Source: JAVJST01 sp040219295 (GTDB lineage Bacteria; Pseudomonadota; Alphaproteobacteria; Rhodospirillales; Casp-alpha2). Taken from it: a DNA stretch of 64,000 bases. Both the position numbers and the translations under genes were made by a program. This document shows positions 50,123-59,338 of the stretch, one piece after another (the first letter of the stretch is position 1; every line of letters starts with the position of its first letter). The notes under the pieces are model-generated. The model did no database searches and had not been told where the DNA came from. It saw only the letters and a list, made by a program, of their open reading frames with translations. The stretch spans positions 124,001 to 188,000 of the forward strand of contig JAVJST010000002.1 of assembly GCA_040219295.1 (NCBI GenBank), read 5' to 3'.

Positions 50123-51484
50123 ATGCGGGTCCTGATCATCGGCAGTCTGGGCGGACAGATCGGCGCGGCGAGTCAGATCGCCATCCGCCGCGGTGCACAC
50201 GTCTCGCAGGTCGACGACATCGAGGCCGGTCTCGGCGCGCTGCGTTCGGGTGACGGTGCCAGCCTGATCATGATCGACGTCGAACAGAAGATCTCCGATC
50301 TGATCGATGGCATGACCGCTGAGCGCATGAGCGTACCCGTCGTCGCGTGTGGCGTCGGCAGCGACAGTCAGGCCGCGGTCCGAGCAATCAAGGCCGGCGC
50401 CAAGGAGTACATCCCGCTACCGCCGGACGCCGAACTGATCGCAGCTGTCCTGACTGCAGTTGCCGAGGACGACGACAAGATCATCTTCGCGGACCAGAAG
50501 ATGACCGAGGTCATGCGGCTCGCCGACCAGGTCGCGCCGAGTGACGCGAGCATCCTGATCACTGGCCCATCGGGAACCGGCAAGGAAATGATCGCTCGGC
50601 ATATACACGCCAAGAGCAAGCGGAAGGACCGCCGATTCGTCGCCGTTAACTGTGCCGCAATTCCGGAAAATCTGCTCGAATCCGAGTTGTTCGGACACGA
50701 ACGCGGGGCATTTACCGGCGCCGTGGCACGCCGTATCGGCAAGTTCGAGGAGGCCGACGGCGGTACGCTGTTGCTCGACGAAATCAGCGAGATGGACGTC
50801 CGCCTTCAGGCCAAGCTGCTGCGCGCCCTGCAGGAACGCGAGATCGACCGTATCGGTTCCAACAAGCCGGTCAAGGTCGACGTCCGCATTCTCGCGACCT
50901 CGAATCGCGACATGCAGGAGGCCGTCAACCAGGGCAGCTTCCGCGAAGATCTTTACTTCCGGATCAATGTCATGAACCTGGCCTTGCCGCCGCTTTCGGA
51001 GCGCCCGGGCGATATTCCCGAGCTGGCCAAGTTTTTTGCCAAGAAGTACGCAGAAGCCAACGCCGTCAATGACAGGCCGATCGCCGACGACGCCATGGCC
51101 ATGCTGACGTCGTACGCCTGGCCGGGAAACGTGCGCGAACTCGAGAACACGATGCACCGCGCGGTGCTGCTGGCCAGCGGCAAGACGATCGATGCGTCCT
51201 CCGTTCTTCTGCAGGGGGCAGGTGCCGCGAAGTCCGGTGCTGTGGGCGATAGCGACGCTATCGACGGCGAAGGCGGTGACAGCGATCCGGCACTCGTAGG
51301 CAGGACAGTCGCCGACGTCGAGCGCCAACTAATCATCGAAACGCTCAGTCACTGTCTCGGCAACCGGACGCACGCCGCGAACATTCTAGGCATCTCGATC
51401 CGGACACTGCGGAACAAACTGAAACTCTACTCGGAACAGGGCGTCAACGTCCCGCAGCCGGGCGAGGAACGCTCGCCGATATAG
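50123..51484 (+). CDS. flbD: Sigma54-dependent flagellar activator, FlbD-like
   Basis: This is an enhancer-binding AAA+ activator of sigma54 promoters for late flagellar genes. It has 453 residues. The N-terminal receiver-like domain (1-115) keeps an Asp in LIMIDVEQ but lacks the acidic pair and the late Lys of a true receiver. The AAA+ domain (about 125-365) has Walker A GPSGTGKE, SELFGHERGAFTGAVARRIG (sigma54 contact loop GAFTGA) and GGTLLLDEISEMD. The C-terminal Fis-type helix-turn-helix is NRTHAANILGISIRTLRNKL. FlbD of Caulobacter also has an atypical receiver and is controlled by FliX. I see no fliX in this window. The fliK promoter at 39136 is a likely target. Confidence 0.92.
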   Translation: MRVLIIGSLGGQIGAASQIAIRRGAHVSQVDDIEAGLGALRSGDGASLIMIDVEQKISDLIDGMTAERMSVPVVACGVGSDSQAAVRAIKAGAKEYIPLPPDAELIAAVLTAVAEDDDKIIFADQKMTEVMRLADQVAPSDASILITGPSGTGKEMIARHIHAKSKRKDRRFVAVNCAAIPENLLESELFGHERGAFTGAVARRIGKFEEADGGTLLLDEISEMDVRLQAKLLRALQEREIDRIGSNKPVKVDVRILATSNRDMQEAVNQGSFREDLYFRINVMNLALPPLSERPGDIPELAKFFAKKYAEANAVNDRPIADDAMAMLTSYAWPGNVRELENTMHRAVLLASGKTIDASSVLLQGAGAAKSGAVGDSDAIDGEGGDSDPALVGRTVADVERQLIIETLSHCLGNRTHAANILGISIRTLRNKLKLYSEQGVNVPQPGEERSPI

Positions 51485-51533
51485 GTTTCGCCGGGTTACC
51501 CGGCGCGTAGCCCAAGGAAGGCAAACCGCAGAC

Positions 51534-53690
51534 ATGGCCGAAGCCAGCCAGAACACTCCTGACGCCGCGGCAGGCCGCGAAGAAGCGGGCAGCGTTCCAC
51601 TCGCCATCATGACCGGAATCGGCGACAAGATCTGGGCGACTATGCGTCGAGGAGATCTGGCACTGGCCTTCGCCGTCGTCGCCATTCTCGTCGTCCTGAT
51701 CCTGCCGCTGCCGAAGTGGATGCTCGATTTCGCGCTGGCGATCTCGATTACCTTCTCTGTCCTGATCCTGATGACCGCGCTGTTTATTCAACGTCCGCTC
51801 GAGTTCAGCGCCTTCCCGACAGTTCTTCTGCTGGCAACGATGATCCGATTGTCGCTCAATCTGGCGTCAACGCGGCTTATCCTCGCGGACGGTCATACCG
51901 GCTCCGACGCGGCGGGCAAGGTCATTCAGGCCTTCGGCGAGTTCGTGATGAGCGGTAACTTCGTTATCGGCATCATCGTGTTCTCGATTCTCGTCATTGT
52001 GAATTTCATCGTCATCACCAAGGGTTCCGGGCGTATCGCCGAGGTTTCCGCCCGCTTCACCCTAGACGCTATGCCCGGCAAGCAGATGGCGATCGACGCT
52101 GATCTCACCGCCGGACTGATCGACGAAGACCAGGCCCGCGAACGCCGCAGGATCCTCGAGGAGGAAAGCACCTTCTTCGGCGCCATGGACGGTGCCGCCA
52201 AGTTCGTCCGCGGCGACGCGATCGCCGGCCTGCTGATCACTTTCATCAACGTGGTCGGCGGCATGATCATCGGTGTCGCGCAGAACGATCTCGGTTTCGG
52301 CGAGGCCGCCGACGCCTATACCCGATTGACAGTCGGTGACGGCCTGGTGACCCAGATCCCCGCCCTAATCGTGTCGACCGCCGCCGGTATGGTGGTCACC
52401 AAGGCGGGTATCTCGGGCAACACCGAGAAGGCCCTGTTCGACCAGATGGGCCGCCAGCCGCGGGCCATGGGCATGGTTTCAGGCCTGATGGCGATGCTCG
52501 CCACTCTGCCCGGCATTCCGGCCGTGCCGTTCCTATTGCTCGCAGCGGCGACCGGCAGCATTGCCTTCTTCGTCCATAAAGAGAGCCAGAGATTGATTGC
52601 CGAAAAGGAGGTCGCCGAGAAGGAAAAGACCAAACAAGCCCCACCACCCGCCGAGGAGCCGATCTCCGCGACACTAAAGATCGACTACCTGCGGCTCGAG
52701 ATGGGATACGGTCTTCTGACATTGATCAATGCGCCGCGCGACGGCCAACGCCTCACTGACCAGATCAAGGCGCTCAGGCGCCAGCTTGCGACGGACGTCG
52801 GCTTCGTCATGCCGAGCGTCCGCATCCAGGACAACATGCAGTTGCCCGCCAACAGCTATGTCATTCGCGTCAAGGAGATCGAATCCGGCAAGGGCGACCT
52901 GCGACCGAACCAGCTGTTGGTCATGGATCCGCGCGGCGAGGAAATCACCCTGCAGGGCGAGAAGACGCAGGAGCCGACGTTCGGTCTGCCGGCGATGTGG
53001 ATTGAGGAGGCCAACCGCGAGGAAGCTCTTTTCCGCGGCTATACCGTGGTCGATCCGGCGACCGTGATCACCACGCACCTGACCGAGGTCATCAAGGACA
53101 ACATGTCCGAGCTGTTGAGCTATTCGGAGACCCAGAAACTGCTCGACGAAATGGATAAAGACCACCAGAAGCTCGTCGGCGATCTCATCCCAAACACCAT
53201 CACCATCGGCGGCCTGCAGCGCGTGCTGCAAAATCTCTTATCCGAGCGCGTTTCAGTTCGCGATCTGCCGACGATCCTCGAGGCCATTTCCGAAGCCGGC
53301 AATCAGACCCGCAACATCATGATGATCACCGAACACGTCCGGGCCCGGCTGGCACGCCAGATCAGCGACATGAACGAGAACGCCGAGGGCCTTATCCCGC
53401 TCGTTACCCTGTCACCGCAGTGGGAGCAGACGTTCGCCGAATCGCTGATCGGCCAGGGCGACGACCGTCAGCTGTCTCTGGCGCCGAGCAAGCTCCAGGA
53501 GTTTATTACCGCACTTCGCGGCACGTTCGAACGCCAGGCCATGATGGGCGAGACACCGGTGTTGCTTACAAGCCCGGCGATCCGCCCCTATGTCCGTTCG
53601 ATTGTCGAGCGGTTCCGGCCAACGACCGCCGTGATGTCACAAAACGAAGTTTATCCGAAAGCGAAGGTCAAGACCGTCGGTCAGATCTAG
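51534..53690 (+). CDS. flhA: Flagellar export gate protein FlhA
   Basis: FlhA is the large membrane component of the flagellar type III export gate. It has 718 residues. The N-terminal half has eight predicted membrane segments (for example LALAFAVVAILVVLILPLPK; FVIGIIVFSILVIVNFIVIT), with the conserved cytosolic loop RIAEVSARFTLDAMPGKQMA … IDEDQARERRRILEEES. The C-terminal cytosolic domain contains LRLEMGYGLLTLINAPRDGQ and ends with the usual RFRPTTAVMSQNEVYPK. Full length and intact. Confidence 0.96.
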   Translation: MAEASQNTPDAAAGREEAGSVPLAIMTGIGDKIWATMRRGDLALAFAVVAILVVLILPLPKWMLDFALAISITFSVLILMTALFIQRPLEFSAFPTVLLLATMIRLSLNLASTRLILADGHTGSDAAGKVIQAFGEFVMSGNFVIGIIVFSILVIVNFIVITKGSGRIAEVSARFTLDAMPGKQMAIDADLTAGLIDEDQARERRRILEEESTFFGAMDGAAKFVRGDAIAGLLITFINVVGGMIIGVAQNDLGFGEAADAYTRLTVGDGLVTQIPALIVSTAAGMVVTKAGISGNTEKALFDQMGRQPRAMGMVSGLMAMLATLPGIPAVPFLLLAAATGSIAFFVHKESQRLIAEKEVAEKEKTKQAPPPAEEPISATLKIDYLRLEMGYGLLTLINAPRDGQRLTDQIKALRRQLATDVGFVMPSVRIQDNMQLPANSYVIRVKEIESGKGDLRPNQLLVMDPRGEEITLQGEKTQEPTFGLPAMWIEEANREEALFRGYTVVDPATVITTHLTEVIKDNMSELLSYSETQKLLDEMDKDHQKLVGDLIPNTITIGGLQRVLQNLLSERVSVRDLPTILEAISEAGNQTRNIMMITEHVRARLARQISDMNENAEGLIPLVTLSPQWEQTFAESLIGQGDDRQLSLAPSKLQEFITALRGTFERQAMMGETPVLLTSPAIRPYVRSIVERFRPTTAVMSQNEVYPKAKVKTVGQI

Positions 53691-53729
53691 TCAACCCGCC
53701 GGCCCGCGCAACCGGCCACGGGACACGCC

Positions 53730-54728
53730 ATGCGTCTGAAAACCTATGCCGCCGAAACCGCGAACGAGGCATTGCGACTGATCCGGGAAGAACTCGGCGA
53801 GTCGGCTGTCATCGTGTCGACCGAAACCGACAAGCAAGGTGGTCGCACGGTAATCACGGCGGCCTATGAAGAAGGCGGCGAACCGGATCATCCGGCGACG
53901 GCAGAACCCGGTGAAGTTGCAACCGACAAGGACGCGTCGGCCATCCTCGAGGACCTCTCGGATGCATCCGCGACCCTGAGGCAGATGCTGAGCCGCCACG
54001 GCGTTCCGCCTCACCTTGGCGCTCGGATCGTCACCGCTGCGGCGCTGGACAGGGACCGCGACATGACGTCCGCCCTCGACGAAGGGCTCCGCGTCATCTA
54101 CCGGTTCAGCGCCTTCGGCACCGCCCCGTCGGGCGCACCGTTGATGCTGGTCGGGCCTCCCGGGGTCGGCAAGACCGTTACGGTCGCCAAGATGGCAGCG
54201 CGTGCGGTCATGGCGAGGGCAATGCCGACCGTCGTCACCACCGATACCGTGCGGGCCGGTGCAATCGGACAGTTGGAGGCATTCACCAAGATTCTCGGTC
54301 TCGATCTGAAGACAACGAGAACGATCGGTGACCTTCAGCAAGCGGTGGAGAACGCCGCGCCCGGCCCGATCCTGATCGACACCGCCGGCGTCAATCCGTT
54401 CGACGAATCGGCGCTCGACATCGTTGCGACCAGTGCGCAGGCAATCGGCGCAGAGCCCATCCTCGTTCTTGCCGCCGGTGGCGACGCCGTTGAGGCATCG
54501 GAGATCGCGGCCGCCTTCACCCGCGTCGGCTGCCGCCGGCTGCTGGCGACACGCATCGACCTCACTCGCCGCCTCGGCAGTCTGCTGGCCGCCGCAGATT
54601 CCGGGCGGCTGGCATTCTCGGACGTCAGCATCACACCCGATATCGCCGACGGCCTGATGCCCATCGAGTCGCGCCGACTTGCCGAACTCCTGTGCGACAA
54701 TCGAAGTAACCCTGCCAGACCCTCTTGA
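53730..54728 (+). CDS. flhF: Flagellar SRP-type GTPase FlhF
   Basis: FlhF sets flagellar position and number, usually polar. It has 332 residues. The N-terminal MRLKTYAAETANEALRLIRE is the FlhF signature. The G domain has LMLVGPPGVGKTVTVAKMAA (P-loop), VVTTDTVRAGAIGQLEAFTK and LIDTAGVNPFDESAL, and ends ADGLMPIESRRLAELL. The usual long basic region between is short. flhG follows after 10 bases. Confidence 0.92.
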   Translation: MRLKTYAAETANEALRLIREELGESAVIVSTETDKQGGRTVITAAYEEGGEPDHPATAEPGEVATDKDASAILEDLSDASATLRQMLSRHGVPPHLGARIVTAAALDRDRDMTSALDEGLRVIYRFSAFGTAPSGAPLMLVGPPGVGKTVTVAKMAARAVMARAMPTVVTTDTVRAGAIGQLEAFTKILGLDLKTTRTIGDLQQAVENAAPGPILIDTAGVNPFDESALDIVATSAQAIGAEPILVLAAGGDAVEASEIAAAFTRVGCRRLLATRIDLTRRLGSLLAAADSGRLAFSDVSITPDIADGLMPIESRRLAELLCDNRSNPARPS

Positions 54729-54738
54729 GAGAAGACGT

Positions 54739-55530
54739 ATGAGCGAACCTCCCATCACTGCGCCGACTGCCGGGACCCGTGCCAAGGGCCGCAACATGAT
54801 CGCCATCGCATCGGGCAAGGGGGGCGTTGGCAAGACCTGGTTCTCGATAACCCTCGCCCACGCCCTCGCCAACAGCGGCAAACGCGTCCTGCTGTTCGAC
54901 GGCGACCTGGGTCTGGCCAATCTCGACATTCAGCTCGGACTGATGCCCAAGAGCGACCTCGGGGGCGTCATCGGTGGAAAGCTAACGCTTGGTCAGGCGA
55001 TCACTCACTATCCGGAGGGCGGCTTCGACGTCATCGCGGGGCGCTCAGGCTCGGGGACGCTTGCCGATCTCCCGACCAACAGAGTCCGCATGCTGGCCGA
55101 CGATCTCGCGCAGATCGCACCAAGCTACGACGTCGTGCTGATCGATCTCGGCGCCGGCATTGAGCGGACCGTCCGTATCATGGCCAACTACGCCGGGCGG
55201 TGCGTCGTCGTGCTGACCGACGAGCCAACTTCGCTAACGGATGCCTACGCATTCATCAAAGTTTCGCACACCGAACGCCCGGAGGCCGACATCCGGATCG
55301 TCGCCAACATGGTCAACTCGACTCGGGAAGGCGAGCGTACCTACAATACGCTGGTCAAGGCCTGCCAGGGATTCCTCCACTTCACGCCGCCGCTGCTCGG
55401 CATCGTCAGGCGCGACGGTAAGGTCCGTGAAGCCATCCGATCGCAGACATCGATCCTGACCAGATATCCCAACGCAGAGGCCGCCACCGACGTCGAGGGC
55501 ATTGCCGATACGATTGCCTCAGAGCTCTAG
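54739..55530 (+). CDS. flhG: MinD-like ATPase FlhG (FleN)
   Basis: FlhG is the partner of FlhF in controlling flagellar number. It has 263 residues. The deviant Walker A is IAIASGKGGVGKTWFSITLA, the second motif is VLLFDGDLGLANLDIQLGLM, and VLIDLGAGIERTVRIMANYA and VVLTDEPTSLTDAYAFIKVS are as in MinD/FleN. The start is at the ATG at 54739; the frame is open further back into flhF. It lies 10 bases after flhF. Confidence 0.92.
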   Translation: MSEPPITAPTAGTRAKGRNMIAIASGKGGVGKTWFSITLAHALANSGKRVLLFDGDLGLANLDIQLGLMPKSDLGGVIGGKLTLGQAITHYPEGGFDVIAGRSGSGTLADLPTNRVRMLADDLAQIAPSYDVVLIDLGAGIERTVRIMANYAGRCVVVLTDEPTSLTDAYAFIKVSHTERPEADIRIVANMVNSTREGERTYNTLVKACQGFLHFTPPLLGIVRRDGKVREAIRSQTSILTRYPNAEAATDVEGIADTIASEL

Positions 55531-55554
55531 GCCGATGAACGCCAGGACAGGTAC

Positions 55555-57198
55555 GTGAGCACACCGGTACCACCGCCGCTCCAAACACCACCGCCCACGG
55601 CCACCGGCGGCAATACACCAACGATCACGCTCGGCAACCCGCCGACCGTCGTTTCGTCGCTGCCCATCGGATCGACACTCCAGGCGACTGTTGCCGCGGT
55701 TCAGGCGGGCAACCAGCTGCAACTGGCGACGGCATTCGGCGCCCTGCAGGGCACGGCCAACGTCCCGCTCAAAGTGGATACGCCACTGACGCTGCAGATC
55801 TTGCCGAAGCCTCCGTCGGCCCAGACCGTTTATCTCCAGATTGTCGAGGTTGCTGGTCGACCGCTTGCTGCCACGGCGAATGCTGCTGTTGGGAAAACGA
55901 GCGCAGCGGGACAGGGAATCGCCGGCCAGCCCGCCGCAGCACCAGTGACACAGGCAGCCGCGATTGCACCTGCAACCGTCACCCTGAGCGTCGGCCAGAT
56001 CGTTTCCGCCGTCATGCTGCAGCCCCTGTCCACAGCGGCCACGCCGGGTTCGGCGACCCAGGCACCCACCACCGGTGCCGCATCGACAACACCCACCGCG
56101 ACGCCGCCGTCGCAATCGGCAAACCCGGCCGCACCGGCCAGCAACACGCCTGCAGCGACGACTCGGCCAACGCCCGCCGGCACTGCTCCGACGCCGGGCT
56201 CCTCCGGGTCTGCCCTCGTACCAGGTACACGCCTTACCCTCGGCATCGTTTCCGTCAGTCCGACGCCAGCATCGGCACCGATCGCCGCTTCGACGCCGGC
56301 CCCGTTGCCGCCGGTTGGCGGCACATTCACCGGCCTCGTCGTCGGTACGACGCCCTCGGGTCAGCCCCTCGTGCAAACGCCGGTCGGTCAGATCACTGTC
56401 GAACAGGCGCCGCCGCTGGCCAAGGGCGCGGAGATCGTCTTCCGCGTCGAGACCGCGCCGCAGTCCCCCGCCGAATCCGTCCGGATCGGCAGCGAGACCA
56501 ACCAAGCCCAGCTGGCCCGCGGGTACGGCTGGCCGGCCCTCGAAGAGTTGAGCGCGCTTCTGAACGAGCGAGCCCCGGGTCTCGGCGACAGGGTCGCGCA
56601 TCTGATTACCCCGCAGGCCGATGCCAAGCTGGGTTCAACCCTGCTGTTCCTGCTTTCCGCCCTCAAGGCCGGTGACCTCAAGTCTTGGCTGGGCGAGACG
56701 GGTATGCGCGAACTCTCACGGCTGCGTCCGGATGCCATGCGCCGCCTCGGCGACGATGTCAGATTGCTCGCCGGAACCGCCGACGAGGCGGACTCCCGGC
56801 CGGTCCGAACCGGTGACTGGCGCGCCTTCCCGCTCCCCTTGTTCGGTGAAGGCATGGAGCAAAGCCGCCTTCTGGTCCGCCGTGACCCGTCGGAAGAAGA
56901 GACCGAAGTCAGGAAATCGAGCGAAACCCGGTTCGTCGTCGATCTGACGCTGACCAGTATCGGGCGCCTGCAACTTGACGGTCTGATCGACACCGGTGAC
57001 CGTCGCTTCGACATGCTGGTCCGTACGACGGCCGCGCTGCCGGCAAGATTCCGAGGCGACATCCTGCAGATCTTCGCCTCCGCCAACGAGACCATCGGCA
57101 TGTCCGGGGGGCTCGCGTTTCGGGCCTCACCCGACGCGTTAATCGACACGACGGATAAGCCGCAGAAGCCCCCTCGGGACAGCGGTCTCGTGGTCTAA
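55555..57198 (+). CDS. Pro/Ala/Thr-rich protein with FliK-like C-terminal region
   Basis: This is a 547-residue protein that I do not firmly recognise. Residues about 50-110 form a beta-rich unit (IGSTLQATVAAVQAGNQLQL … TLQILPK). Residues 110-270 are Pro/Ala/Thr/Gly-rich and probably disordered. The last 130 residues (FPLPLFGEGMEQSRLLVRRD; RFVVDLTLTSIGRLQLDGLI; RFDMLVRTTAALPARFRGDI) look like the C-terminal domain of a hook-length-control or FliK-like protein. It starts with GTG at 55555, 24 bases after flhG, in the same operon. A second FliK-like molecular ruler or an export-related factor is possible. Confidence 0.6.
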   Translation: MSTPVPPPLQTPPPTATGGNTPTITLGNPPTVVSSLPIGSTLQATVAAVQAGNQLQLATAFGALQGTANVPLKVDTPLTLQILPKPPSAQTVYLQIVEVAGRPLAATANAAVGKTSAAGQGIAGQPAAAPVTQAAAIAPATVTLSVGQIVSAVMLQPLSTAATPGSATQAPTTGAASTTPTATPPSQSANPAAPASNTPAATTRPTPAGTAPTPGSSGSALVPGTRLTLGIVSVSPTPASAPIAASTPAPLPPVGGTFTGLVVGTTPSGQPLVQTPVGQITVEQAPPLAKGAEIVFRVETAPQSPAESVRIGSETNQAQLARGYGWPALEELSALLNERAPGLGDRVAHLITPQADAKLGSTLLFLLSALKAGDLKSWLGETGMRELSRLRPDAMRRLGDDVRLLAGTADEADSRPVRTGDWRAFPLPLFGEGMEQSRLLVRRDPSEEETEVRKSSETRFVVDLTLTSIGRLQLDGLIDTGDRRFDMLVRTTAALPARFRGDILQIFASANETIGMSGGLAFRASPDALIDTTDKPQKPPRDSGLVV

Positions 57199-57236
57199 GG
57201 ACTGACAGGCCGGAAACGAACGACTAATCTGGCCCG

Positions 57237-57641
57237 ATGGACATGATGGAACGACGCGCCCTAATCGATGTGCTCGACAGTCCGGAGCCGCGTCTCGATT
57301 TTCTGAGCATACTCGACCACGCCATTGATGCCGACGAGATCGGTGCTGTCGCGGTTACTCTTCGGTATGTACCCGACCGGTTCAACATCGAAAGTGCTTC
57401 GTGGCAACGATATCTCGCCGCACTTGCCGCAAACCCCGGTCCATCGCTCGAAGCTCTGGCAGCACGCATCCTTTCGGACGTCAACGACGTCGTTATCGCG
57501 CGCTGGATGGAAGTCTCGGCGGCTCTGCAGGACGACAGAGGCACCCATTCAGTCGTCATCAGCGATTGTCAGCCGGGCTGGCAAAACGAGGAACTGCTTA
57601 CAAGGCTTGTACGCCTCGGAGACGCCAAGTCATGGAATTGA
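57237..57641 (+). CDS. Small conserved-looking protein of unknown function
   Basis: This is a 134-residue soluble helical protein without recognisable motifs. The middle helix WQRYLAALAANPGPSLEALA and a repeat-like ALAARILSDVNDVVIARWME hint at an alpha-helical repeat. It lies 38 bases after the FliK-like gene and its stop overlaps the next gene's start by 10 bases, so it belongs to the same transcript. The codon use looks like that of its neighbours. Confidence 0.6.
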   Translation: MDMMERRALIDVLDSPEPRLDFLSILDHAIDADEIGAVAVTLRYVPDRFNIESASWQRYLAALAANPGPSLEALAARILSDVNDVVIARWMEVSAALQDDRGTHSVVISDCQPGWQNEELLTRLVRLGDAKSWN

Positions 57642-58852
57642 CGGCTAAACCCCGCGAACACGGTTTCGACGAAGCCCGACTGGAGCGCATCCGGAAATGG
57701 GCTGGCGGATACGTCGACTGTGGCAAACTGCCATGCGCAATGACCGTCATCGCCCGTCACGGCGATATCGTGTTCACTGATCTGCAGGGATATGCCGACA
57801 CGGAGGTGGGCGAGGCCATCACGTTCGATCACCGGTTCCGCATTTTCTCGATGACCAAACCGATTACTGCCGCCGCCGCGATGGGTCTCGTCGAGGAAGG
57901 CCGCCTGCGGCTCGACGATCCAGTGAGCCGATATATCCCGGCGTTCGCCGACACGCGGGTCCTGGCGCACCGGGACGCGGACATCGACGATACGGTCGCG
58001 ATGACGTCGCCGATGACCATTCACCAGTTGCTCAATCATACCTCCGGTCTGACCTACGGATTCTTCGATCCGGAGTCGCCGCTTGCGGAGCGATATCAGT
58101 CGCTCGATCTGGACATGAACCCGAACGGCACGCCACTGGATGAATGGGCGAACGATCTCGCCAGCGTTCCTCTGGCGTTCCAGCCGGGCGAACGATGGAA
58201 TTACGGCGTGTCGACGGATTTGCTCGGGCGGATCATCGAGATCATCGAGGAGAGGCCGTTGAGCGACGTGCTCCAGGAGCGATTCTTTGATCCGCTCGGC
58301 ATGATGCGGACCGGGTTCGCGGTGTCGAGGGCCGATGCTTCAACGCTCGCCAGCCTCTACAAGGTGACCTCGAAGGGCGGTATGTCGCTGATGGACCCAG
58401 GTGCGACTAGTGGCTTCATCGCACCCGTCACCCGACATCACGGCGGCGGCGGGCTTGTTTCCGTCGCGGAAGACTACCTGAAGTTCACCGAAATGCTCAG
58501 GCGCGGCGGCGAGCTGAACGGCGTTCGAATCCTCAGTCCGCACAGCGTCCGGCTGATGACCTCGAACAACCTGGGCGGCGATCTGGAGTCCATGGGACAA
58601 CCGAAGTTCGGCGAGTCCAACTTCAGGGGTATCGGATTCGGTCTAGGCATGGCAGTCGTGCTCGATCCGGCGCGAGCCCACCTAATGACGTCGCCTGGCG
58701 AGTATTTTTGGGGTGGGGCGGCAAGCACGGTCTTCTGGGTTGACCCGCTGCAGGATATGGTCGTGCTGTTCCTGACGCAGCTCTACCCGTCGTCGACCTA
58801 TCCGCTTCGCGAGGAACTCCGGGCGCTCGTCAGTCAGGCAATCGTCGAGTAG
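57632..58852 (+). CDS. Serine hydrolase of the beta-lactamase/esterase class C family
   Basis: This is a 406-residue protein of the penicillin-binding/class C fold. The active Ser-x-x-Lys is in FRIFSMTKPITAAAAMGLVE (SMTK, about residue 76). WNYGVSTDLLGRIIE stands where the Tyr-x-Asn motif would be, and HHGGGGLVS matches the late His/Lys-x-Gly segment. No signal peptide is visible, so it is probably cytosolic. Such proteins are often esterases rather than beta-lactamases. The start is the ATG at 57632, overlapping the upstream stop by 10 bases. It has no known flagellar function; its stop is 4 bases from the convergent fliJ stop. Confidence 0.85.
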   Translation: MELTAKPREHGFDEARLERIRKWAGGYVDCGKLPCAMTVIARHGDIVFTDLQGYADTEVGEAITFDHRFRIFSMTKPITAAAAMGLVEEGRLRLDDPVSRYIPAFADTRVLAHRDADIDDTVAMTSPMTIHQLLNHTSGLTYGFFDPESPLAERYQSLDLDMNPNGTPLDEWANDLASVPLAFQPGERWNYGVSTDLLGRIIEIIEERPLSDVLQERFFDPLGMMRTGFAVSRADASTLASLYKVTSKGGMSLMDPGATSGFIAPVTRHHGGGGLVSVAEDYLKFTEMLRRGGELNGVRILSPHSVRLMTSNNLGGDLESMGQPKFGESNFRGIGFGLGMAVVLDPARAHLMTSPGEYFWGGAASTVFWVDPLQDMVVLFLTQLYPSSTYPLREELRALVSQAIVE

Positions 58853-58856
58853 CAGC

Positions 58857-59288
58857 CTACTTTCGCGTGCCGTTCGCTTGACGGTAACTCTGCAGACCAA
58901 CCTCGTCGTATTCCATGGTCTCGCGGCGCGCGGCTTCGCGGGCCATCTTCTTGTCGCGGTTCTCCTGCGCGATCTCGTACTTCTTGAGTTCGAGATACGC
59001 GACCCGCAACTCCTCGCGCGCTTCGGTGATCGCCTCTTCCATCTTTTCGATGGAGTCCTTGATGCGCTCCCGCCGCTCGATCACAGTCTCGGCGTAGGCT
59101 CCGTAGAGCAGACCGCCTTCGACCGGATTCTCGCCGGCCTTGTGCTGTTCGCGAACGAGCTCTTCCTCAAGGGCCTTGGCCTGGGCCTCTAGATTGGCCA
59201 TCAGCCGCAATAGTTCACCGAGCTTGCGACGTTTCTCGTCGACTTCCCACTCGTTGAGCCGGATCAGGTTCTGAAGATCCTTCGGCAT
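58857..59288 (-). CDS. fliJ: Flagellar export chaperone FliJ
   Basis: FliJ is a coiled-coil stalk protein that rotates within the FliI hexamer. It has 143 residues, almost all long heptad helix (LQNLIRLNEWEVDEKRRKLG; RIKDSIEKMEEAITEARE; ENRDKKMAREAARRETMEYD), matching FliJ in length and charge. It follows fliI by 50 bases on the minus strand. Confidence 0.9.
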   Translation of the reverse strand: MPKDLQNLIRLNEWEVDEKRRKLGELLRLMANLEAQAKALEEELVREQHKAGENPVEGGLLYGAYAETVIERRERIKDSIEKMEEAITEAREELRVAYLELKKYEIAQENRDKKMAREAARRETMEYDEVGLQSYRQANGTRK

Positions 59289-59338
59289 TTTCTCTTCTCA
59301 CTCCTGTCTCATACGGCCGGCCCGGAGAGCCGGTTCGG

